The notes beneath the pieces were generated by a model. It saw only the letters and a list, made by a program, of their open reading frames with translations. It ran no database searches and was not told the DNA's origin. Both the position numbers and the translations under genes were made by a program. Positions 7,202 to 14,400 of a stretch of 20,859 bases of DNA are shown piece after piece. Within the stretch, counting starts at the first letter, position 1, and each line of letters begins with the position of its first letter. This DNA comes from a virus. The stretch is from IMG/VR virus record IMGVR_UViG_3300025083_000274, positions 1 through 20,859 of that record; one strand, given 5' to 3'.

Positions 7202-8509
7202 ATGTGGCCGAGTCTAAATGTAACAAATAGTGATTATGTTGTAGATATGGGTCACGCTATTCTTAACGATATAGCAATTAACCTCATGGCACATCCAAGA
7301 GTAGATGAAAGAGTAGCCAAATCAATTGCCTCTCAGACTGTAATATTTGAAGAAGAAAAATTACCTGAGCCACAGTATGCGCCTTTTGCACCTACTGGTG
7401 ACGGTTGGTTTGAAGATAGAATTGGCAAAAGTGCTAACGAAATCATCAAAGATTTGCGAAAAGCAAGAAGAGTCATGAAGGACAGTAAGGATGAGATTGA
7501 CAATATCATATCCAGTGTCAGGACTCTCAAAAGTGCGGAAGTAGATGCAACCTTAGCCATGATATCTTGGGGTAAACCTCATTACGATACTATGAGAAAA
7601 ATGGGATTAGCCGACAAAGACTTACGCTCGCTTAGATTATTTGGTAAATCCAGACAATCTAGTCTACTTCGTGCTTGTAATTTATGGGAAAGTGCAGAAG
7701 ATGCACTCGCCAAGTTAGACGAGTTTGAAGATGTCTGGGGCGAAGAAGAAAAAATGGCTTGGGTTAACGCTATGGAAACTAAACAAGACGCTCGAAAGAT
7801 GTGGAAAAGTTCATTACATCAAATCGACAACCTTTCTAAAGAACAGCAGAAATGGATGAGACTCGCTAAGGAAGAAGTAAGTAACCACGGCTCAATGTCT
7901 GCTAGAGCAATTACTGAAAACCTTATAGAAAAAGGCGTACCAAGGCTTAATTCTAACAGGCTGTCTAAACTTCTCAATATGTATGGTGAGGAAATAAACA
8001 TAGTCAAGGCTCACCGTAAAGGTGAATACATGTGCATAGACCGAGACGGTCTTGTTATCAAAGACCCTTGGTCTTACGCTGCTGGTTTCTTTGATTCTAA
8101 CGGCTATGTAAACATATCAGACCGTGGTGAACCCAAGGTTGGTTTGGTTACTAAAGGTAAAACAGGTAGAATGCATTGTGAACAGTTGTACAAAGGCATA
8201 GGATTTGGAACTTTACAACTTGACCAAAAAGTATACCAAGACTCTGAGCAATCTCAACACCGAGTTACATTTTTGAAATCAGAAGATGTTGCTCAGTTTT
8301 TACAAAATATCTATCCTAACTTGAGAATAAAGGGAGACTTGGCTAAGGCTATGATAACTTATGTCAACTCTGATAACAAAGACACAAAGGGTAAAGTCAA
8401 GAAGTTTCTACAGTATACTAATGCGGAAGGTACTGCCAAGGGCGACAAGTTACTAATGAAGTGGGATGTAGACCGTGATACAGTAGTTAATTGGTTGGAG
8501 GAATTTTAA
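7202..8509 (+). CDS. Protein with C-terminal LAGLIDADG-like domain, catalytic Asp replaced
   Basis: 435 residues. The N-terminal half is helical and charged and not recognised. A winged-helix-like stretch lies at about residues 222-280 (SARAITENLIEKG... then SNRLSKLLNMYG). From about 285 the sequence fits a LAGLIDADG homing-endonuclease domain: AAGFFDSNGYVNI at 293-305, a G-x-G-F-G turn, a beta hairpin, and YPNLRIKGDLAKA near 371-381. In I-CreI the motif is LAGFVDGDG with catalytic D20; here the equivalent position is N300, so DNA cleavage is doubtful while DNA binding may remain. The gene sits between intact terL and portal genes with a coupled TAATG end, which suggests a fixed packaging-related role and not a free-standing mobile gene. 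A standalone, possibly decaying, homing endonuclease is the alternative. Confidence 0.75.
   Translation: MWPSLNVTNSDYVVDMGHAILNDIAINLMAHPRVDERVAKSIASQTVIFEEEKLPEPQYAPFAPTGDGWFEDRIGKSANEIIKDLRKARRVMKDSKDEIDNIISSVRTLKSAEVDATLAMISWGKPHYDTMRKMGLADKDLRSLRLFGKSRQSSLLRACNLWESAEDALAKLDEFEDVWGEEEKMAWVNAMETKQDARKMWKSSLHQIDNLSKEQQKWMRLAKEEVSNHGSMSARAITENLIEKGVPRLNSNRLSKLLNMYGEEINIVKAHRKGEYMCIDRDGLVIKDPWSYAAGFFDSNGYVNISDRGEPKVGLVTKGKTGRMHCEQLYKGIGFGTLQLDQKVYQDSEQSQHRVTFLKSEDVAQFLQNIYPNLRIKGDLAKAMITYVNSDNKDTKGKVKKFLQYTNAEGTAKGDKLLMKWDVDRDTVVNWLEEF
8497..8501 (+). promoter_or_regulatory. Ribosome binding site GGAGG deciding portal start at 8509
   Basis: GGAGG ends seven bases before ATG 8509. It lies inside the extension that would begin at TTG 8491, so the ATG is the real start. 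The site is embedded in the last codons of the upstream gene. Confidence 0.85.
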
Positions 8510-10257
8510 TGGCAGAAAAGGGCAGAATAGGTAAACTCATAGAATCAATCGGCAATCCGTTCCGAAGAAGAAGGACACCAGAGCCACAGATGCCGCTTTG
8601 GACTACAGGTATACAAGAACCTGTGCTAGTACAAGGTATCACCATACCTGCATTATACTCAGTTGCTAATGAAAATCTTATTCTTAGAACCGTTCTTTCT
8701 ACACTTCAACAAGAAATATTCCGTCGTGGTTACTACTGGGAAAAGAAATTCCAGAAGAAATGTACTTCTTGTGATGCTGAGTTTCAACATGATATTGACG
8801 AATGTAAAGAGTGCGGCGATACAAACTTAGCAGAGCCTAACCCTGACCAATTAGTATATCCTCGTTGGTTAATTGAGCAAAGAAACTCTATGGAACAGAC
8901 CTTTATGGATGTACTTAGGGAAGTAGAATATGATTTGAATATTACAGACGATGCTTTCTTGATTCTTATCAAAGAGTATTATATGGACCCAGAGACAAAC
9001 GAGTTAGTGTTTTACAGAATTAAAGAAATAGTTAGAGGTGACCCTATCTTTATGCGTATTATTGCTGACAAGCGTGGTGTAAGAGGAGGTCGATTCAGAG
9101 TTTGCCCTATTCATCGTAATGAAGTTAAGTCTTACTCGGAAGACAACAAGAGTTGCCCTACATGTGGTACAGAAATGCTTGATGTACACCATGTCAACAC
9201 TGCCGGAAGCGGTAAAACCCAATATTATTTGGAAGGCGAGGTAATACATGTTAGTAAATATCAACCTTCCAAACTATACGGTAGAAGCCCAGTGTCTACT
9301 CTTTGGCGACAAGCCATGACTTTGACAGCGATGGATAATTACATGTACACTGCTTATTCAAAGCGTAGAATACCAAGAGGTATATTGAGCGTTACCACTG
9401 ATAATCTTGAGTCTATGAAGTCGTTTTTCAAGGCTACCGACGAAAAGTTAGAGCGTGACCCGCATTATATACCTAAGATTGGTATTGAATCTGGTAGTGG
9501 TAGAGGCGGTATCAACTGGGTCAAACTAATGGACAGTCTTGAAGAGATGCAATATATACCTGCAAGAGACGAGATGCGACAAAGAATCGCTGCTTTCTAT
9601 GGCGTATCTAATGTATTTATGATGGACACTGGTAAATCTGGTGGACTAAACAACGAAGGTATGCAGATATTAGTCACTAATAGAGCAGTAGAGTTTGGTC
9701 ACAAAGTATACACCGACCACTTGTTCCCAAGACTAATGGAAGAACTGGATGTCACAGATTGGAAACTAACATTGTATCCAAACGAAGAAGAAGATGAAGT
9801 TACTCGACTACGCCGTGATGAGATGGAAGTCAATATTGCACAAAGAATGATGATGATGGGTTACAAACCTACACTATCCGAAGATGCAAATCGTGATATT
9901 CGCTTTATCTATAAGCAACCTGACCCGGTTGACCCTGCTCAACAGCCACCTCCACAGGGTATGCCTATGGGAGGCATGCAGATGGGTGGCGGTATGGGTA
10001 CACCGGGTGCACTTCCGGGCCGTAACATTAGTCCTCAAGGCGCTGCTCAAATGGCTAGACAAGCGCAAATGGGTATGTCTCAGCCCGGTGGAGAAGGTAT
10101 GGGACTTAGAAATAGAGGCCCAGCAAGTCCTCAAAATAGAACCAGTATGGGCGCTGGTGCCCCGATGTCAAGCGTTCAACAAAGAGGCCCCCAACCCACT
10201 GGGGTTCAACAGGCTAGTCAAAATATATTAGATGCTAGAAACCCAAGAGGGGCTTAG
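8509..10257 (+). CDS. Portal protein with two zinc-ribbon inserts
   Basis: 582 residues. The portal dodecamer forms the DNA channel at one capsid vertex and docks the terminase. The protein follows terL with one gene between; its core has portal-like features: an opening WTTGIQEPV...PALYSVANENLILR segment, ISVSKYQPSKLYGRSPV-type region (visible as VIHVSKYQPSKLYGRSPVST), and a helical stem region ending with AAFYGVSNVFMMDT. Two four-ligand metal sites interrupt the N-terminal half: C85/C88/C99/C102 and C199/H202/C216/C219. Such ribbons are not part of classical portals. Residues from about 470 to the end form a Met/Gly/Pro/Gln-rich low-complexity tail. The start overlaps the preceding stop (TAATG). 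Confidence 0.92.
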   Translation: MAEKGRIGKLIESIGNPFRRRRTPEPQMPLWTTGIQEPVLVQGITIPALYSVANENLILRTVLSTLQQEIFRRGYYWEKKFQKKCTSCDAEFQHDIDECKECGDTNLAEPNPDQLVYPRWLIEQRNSMEQTFMDVLREVEYDLNITDDAFLILIKEYYMDPETNELVFYRIKEIVRGDPIFMRIIADKRGVRGGRFRVCPIHRNEVKSYSEDNKSCPTCGTEMLDVHHVNTAGSGKTQYYLEGEVIHVSKYQPSKLYGRSPVSTLWRQAMTLTAMDNYMYTAYSKRRIPRGILSVTTDNLESMKSFFKATDEKLERDPHYIPKIGIESGSGRGGINWVKLMDSLEEMQYIPARDEMRQRIAAFYGVSNVFMMDTGKSGGLNNEGMQILVTNRAVEFGHKVYTDHLFPRLMEELDVTDWKLTLYPNEEEDEVTRLRRDEMEVNIAQRMMMMGYKPTLSEDANRDIRFIYKQPDPVDPAQQPPPQGMPMGGMQMGGGMGTPGALPGRNISPQGAAQMARQAQMGMSQPGGEGMGLRNRGPASPQNRTSMGAGAPMSSVQQRGPQPTGVQQASQNILDARNPRGA

Positions 10258-10292
10258 GAAGTTTAAAGTCAAGTGGTGTATTGGAGATGAGC

Positions 10293-10634
10293 ATGGACCT
10301 TAAGAAATTGGACCCGATGGCTAGAAAAATGAGAAGTCATGTTGACGCATTTTACAAAGCACTAGAGCAACAAGACGGTATCTCGGCAAGAAGTCACATT
10401 ACAGAAGTTATCAAGTACGCAGATTACTTAAACAAGGATATCGAGACTACAATCTCAAAGTCTGATACAGTGCAAGTCACTGGTATCAATGACATCTATG
10501 TCGGCGGAGTACCTGTTCTTAAGTCAGGCTCTGCTCAAAATGTTCACACAGCGCAGAACGATGTGTTGCCGGGCATGATTAGAACCACAAGAGCAGGACC
10601 GACGCACCGAAGATTGTCAAACCGTACAGTTTGA
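10293..10634 (+). CDS. Small unknown protein downstream of portal
   Basis: 113 residues from ATG 10293. GGAG at 10283-10286 is six bases from this ATG but abuts ATG 10287, so 10293 is preferred. The N-terminal 55 residues look like a helical hairpin (MARKMRSHVDAFYKALEQQ... ARSHITEVIKYADYL). The rest is beta/loop with a GVPVLKSGSAQN segment and a basic Arg-rich C-terminus. No family recognised. Location in a run of three small genes between the portal and a giant gene suggests a head or connector accessory, which is inference. Confidence 0.7.
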   Translation: MDLKKLDPMARKMRSHVDAFYKALEQQDGISARSHITEVIKYADYLNKDIETTISKSDTVQVTGINDIYVGGVPVLKSGSAQNVHTAQNDVLPGMIRTTRAGPTHRRLSNRTV

Positions 10635-10640
10635 GGTGAT
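10633..10640 (+). promoter_or_regulatory. Extended ribosome binding site GAGGTGAT
   Basis: Eight bases complementary to the conserved 16S rRNA 3' end, three bases before ATG 10644. It spans the stop codon of the preceding gene, implying coupled translation. Confidence 0.8.
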
Positions 10641-10643
10641 TAA

Positions 10644-11012
10644 ATGAGCGAAGAGAGGGGAAATGTCGCTGAAAAGTTGATGGGTGCGCTCATCACTAAA
10701 ATGGAAAATATGGATGCAGGTCTTCAATTGTTGAAAGCCGAAAACGCCGAACTCAAAAAAGCACTATTAAACCCAGCAGTATTACTCAGAAAGGCTGGTT
10801 TTGTATCTGCTAGAAACAATATGCCAGAAGATGTCATGCCTGATGTATTTAGAGGCGACTCTGATGATGTATTGCTGAAGGAAGACGGTAATCCAATAGA
10901 GATACCAAAGACCAATCAAGACTTTTACAAGACAGACTGGAGTGAAATTCACGCACTGGCTGACCAAGCAAAGAGCAGCGGTGCAATAGGAAACGAAATA
11001 GGAATGGAATAA
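10644..11012 (+). CDS. Small coiled-coil protein with scaffold-like C-terminal motif
   Basis: 122 residues. The N-terminus is a clear heptad-type helix, about residues 5-45 (KLMGALITKMENMDAGLQLL and onward). The middle is acidic. Residues 98-106 read DWSEIHALA, preceded by a TNQD element. Almost the same arrangement (TQD-x4-DWSEVHNLA) ends the protease-scaffold protein at 17355. A coiled coil followed by a short conserved C-terminal helix is typical of scaffolding proteins that bind coat or portal, so this may be a second scaffold or a competitor for the same site. That role is inferred from the shared motif only. The next gene starts two bases after its stop. Confidence 0.75.
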   Translation: MSEERGNVAEKLMGALITKMENMDAGLQLLKAENAELKKALLNPAVLLRKAGFVSARNNMPEDVMPDVFRGDSDDVLLKEDGNPIEIPKTNQDFYKTDWSEIHALADQAKSSGAIGNEIGME

Positions 11013-11013
11013 T

Positions 11014-11409
11014 ATGAAGCCAAGATTTGAACAAGCAAGTAAAGAAGTGTATGGCCTGCTAAAAGCAGCGCAGAACTTAGAAAATCGCATCGCTAAGAAA
11101 GAAGGTAGTATGCCAGATTATACAAGTCAGCCAGAAGGGACTACTGTAGGATATGCTCGATTTGAAGCACAGCCTTCTGGTGTACCTAATGCTTATTATA
11201 ACACCAACAATGTATTGCTTAACGATGTACAAGATGTCGCTAATAAAGGTGCAATCTCAGAGAACAGCGATGTACTAACAAGAGAGTCACCTTACTATCC
11301 TACAGCGTTTAGCACAACAGGTGCACTTGAGAACTTCAAAGGTGGTGACGGTCCAACCTTGTCAGAACTAAAGAAGTCTATTGACCGATTAGCCAGCCGT
11401 CTAAATTAA
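11014..11409 (+). CDS. Small unknown protein with terminal helices
   Basis: 131 residues, ATG 11014 two bases after the previous stop, with GGAATGGA upstream. An N-terminal amphipathic helix (FEQASKEVYGLLKAAQNLEN, about residues 4-23) and a C-terminal one (LSELKKSIDRLASRL, about 115-130) flank a polar, Tyr/Asn/Pro-rich middle. The C-terminal helix resembles the first helix of the scaffold region at 17892 (L-x-E-L-x3-(I/L)-D-R-L-x2-R-L). No family recognised. It is probably a virion or assembly protein by context. Confidence 0.7.
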   Translation: MKPRFEQASKEVYGLLKAAQNLENRIAKKEGSMPDYTSQPEGTTVGYARFEAQPSGVPNAYYNTNNVLLNDVQDVANKGAISENSDVLTRESPYYPTAFSTTGALENFKGGDGPTLSELKKSIDRLASRLN

Positions 11410-11415
11410 GCGGCT

Positions 11416-11421
11416 GGTGAT
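11416..11421 (+). promoter_or_regulatory. Ribosome binding site GGTGAT for TTG start
   Basis: GGTGAT pairs with the 16S tail and lies four bases before TTG 11426. An in-frame TAG at 11423-11425 excludes any earlier start, so this site supports TTG initiation of the giant gene. Confidence 0.65.
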
Positions 11422-11425
11422 GTAG

Positions 11426-14400
11426 TTGAGAGAAGGGCCATTAGAGACTCTTGATAGAACACGAGGTGTGTTCGTTAAGTCTCTATTAGATGGTATTGGT
11501 AAAGCAGACGCTGGTGCTGAGTTTTATTTTGCAGCCGTTAGCGCTGAGCGAAAGGGTTACGATTTATCAAGTCATGACAAAGGCTTACTGAACATGTTTA
11601 GTTCTGTCATACAGAAACAGGAAGATGAAGATAAGTGGGCTCCTCAAAAGCATACCAATATTAGTGAGCAACAAATGGGATTTGAAATAGATTATACTGC
11701 TGGTATGGAATTAGCCGACAACCCATCTATGAATCCAGACAGAGTTGTTCCGCCTAACGCAGACGATTTAAAATATTCTGGCAGACCCTTCACACTAATT
11801 AATGGCGAGGCTAACGACCCCTATCGAACACGCAATGCTTTGGGTCAAGGTTTCAATCCTTTACACGGTAATTATCACCAAATCTTAGCAGATTTTTATT
11901 TAGCAAACGAGGCTGGTAGCGAGCCTCAAAGTCAAAAAGACGCTAGGAAAGAACTTGCTTGGGAAGAACACGCAGCAAAGAATGACCACAGTTTTTTACA
12001 AACACCTTTGCATCTCGGTGAGTTAAACGAAGATGCCACTAATCATCAACTCTATCTTAATCACTACAAAAGGTGGGAAGAAAGTAATCGAGATATAGTC
12101 GATAAAGTTCGAGCAGATAGAAAAGAACAAGGTTTATCGGAGGCAGAAATTGACCATGAGTTGAAGCAAATTCATATGGAAGATGCCAAAAGAGATTGGC
12201 AACAGAATCTAGGCTTTATGGATTACTTTCTTGGCATGGAATGGTTTAGTCCAGAAGAAAGAGAAAAAGCCTATCGGCACTTGTATGACTATGGAGGGGC
12301 AGATAGCACTAGACTTTTGACTTTTGATAGCAGTCCACAAATACAAGATTTTTTACCCAGACTAAAACGCAATTTCCAACAAAGATTTTCTGGTTTATAC
12401 GACTGGTGGACTAGAGTCCCTAAACACTCTCAGCATCCTTTGGCAATCAAACCAAAGCGTTTGCCAGAAGATACTGAGAATATTCAAAGAGTGCATAATT
12501 GGATAGCAATGCAAGATAGTAGTCTTGGAAAGAAAAGAGACTGGGAAAGAGCAGTGGACCATTATAACAAAATGTATAGAATGTATAATCCAGATGCTGA
12601 TGCTTTTAGTTATAGCCATGTCCCTTATTTCGACGATAAGAGAAACGAAATACATTGGAGAAAACAGTCTATTGGTAAGGGTAACAAACAGAATTACCTT
12701 AGTGAACCTATGTTAAGACATATGCTCAATATTGATAGTGAAGGTAAGTTACTTGAAGACGGGGAGCATCCTGTTTGGGGACCTGCTTGGAAAAAAGCCG
12801 ATTCGCCATTTAGTCAAGAAGAACTTGATGAGATTATGAAAAAGAGGCGAGACGAGTCCATCAAAATGAGGGCGGCAGGTAGGGTCGCTAAAAATCACGG
12901 TGTGATAAATTATGGCACTTATATGGACCCTGACCACTATGATTATCTTGATGACCATGATACACTTGCTACTCACTGGAAAAGACCCTTCCAAGTAGGT
13001 GGTATGGGTAAAAAGGCTAATGAATTATTCAATTTACTACACCATCATACTTTGGCTTACAAACCTGTAGAGACAGAACAATCAGCAGACTCTCAGGCTT
13101 TGAGAGAGCGTTTTGGCGATTACCTACAAGACATTGGTGCAGATGGAGAACAAGTCGGAGAATTTGAGCCTACGACGGAAAGAACCATGATGGGTGACAA
13201 AGAAGTGAGTTTATTCTTTGAAAAGACTGGTAATAGAATAGGTATACAGCACATCGAAGGTGGTGGTAAGAGCATGGATGCTTTCTTTGGACCATTTGGA
13301 CAGGGTGGGTTGAATTTGTTTCCTGATGCCGAGGGCAAAACTACAGCGTTCAGAGGTGACTTTGCCCGACCTAGTTCCTTGATGAACCCACAGAGTGCTG
13401 TTGCTTCTTCAGGAATAAAAGGTGCAGGCGGTCAGAATGCTCACACCGAAAGACACTCTAGTGGAACTGATGGTAAATACAGTAACGAGGTACACAGTGA
13501 TTATCACGCTGCGAGAGAATCAGGTGACGATGATGCTGCCAAAGATGCTCATGACAAACTGCGCGGTGAAACTCCCGACCATCTAAGAATGGTCAATATA
13601 CACCAAGGGACATTCAACAACGACGAAGTTGAACAAAGTGCTGCTTATAGTTACCACACTATAGGCACTATGGTTGGTATGGGTAATAACCCAATGGAGC
13701 CGCTTAGAAGAGTAATCAGTCACAAAAACCCCGGTCTTTTACAAGAAGGAACGGGTTTGCGTTCTACACTTGCTGACCACAATGATTTAGTAAACGACCT
13801 CAGTGCTAAATTTGAAACACTTGGTGAGTTCGACATCGAAGAAGAAAAACAACAAATAGAGGATAGTATAGAAAACTCCAGAAGTCGGATAGAGCGAGAA
13901 CTTGAAAATTTAAATCAAAGAAAAGCACCCACTAACCTAACTGAGGAAGAACTCATTGAATTTAATAGAGTGCTGTCGACTGAAAAAAATTTGCTAATGG
14001 GAGAACTACAAGAGTTACCAAAAGCCAAAGAAAGAATGATTGCTGACTTGGATGACAAACTTAGACAGCACACTATCGGTAACCAAGTTCTCGGTCCAGA
14101 TGGTCAACCAGTAGATATAGGTATGATGACTAATCTTGGTATACCTAGAGAACTAAATCCAGAAGGTCAGGTTTCTAGGAGGCTGTCTGCGTCTCAAAGA
14201 CCGATGGCGGCTGAGGAAGAGTCACAGTATTTTGAAGGTCTGATGGACAGGGCTGGCGAAATAGAAGAGTTGTTAGAATCTGGTAGTCTGACACAAGGTG
14301 AAAGGCTGACTTTACAGGGTGAGTTGAATCAGTTAGATGACCAGATGAAAGAGTGGGAAAGAAGAAATTACAAACTAACACCTAGTGGTAACATTTCGAC

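Noticed and set aside
8491-8508. TTG at 8491 as portal start
   Set aside because: The GGAGG site lies inside this extension and is correctly spaced for ATG 8509.
7202-8509. Intein or active homing endonuclease
   Set aside because: Neighbouring terL and portal genes are complete and uninterrupted, no intein splice blocks are seen, and the catalytic Asp is replaced by Asn.
10782-11090. Minus-strand frame of 102 codons with Phe/Leu/Cys-rich product
   Set aside because: It is antisense to two well-supported small genes with good ribosome sites; its product composition is typical of reverse-frame shadows.
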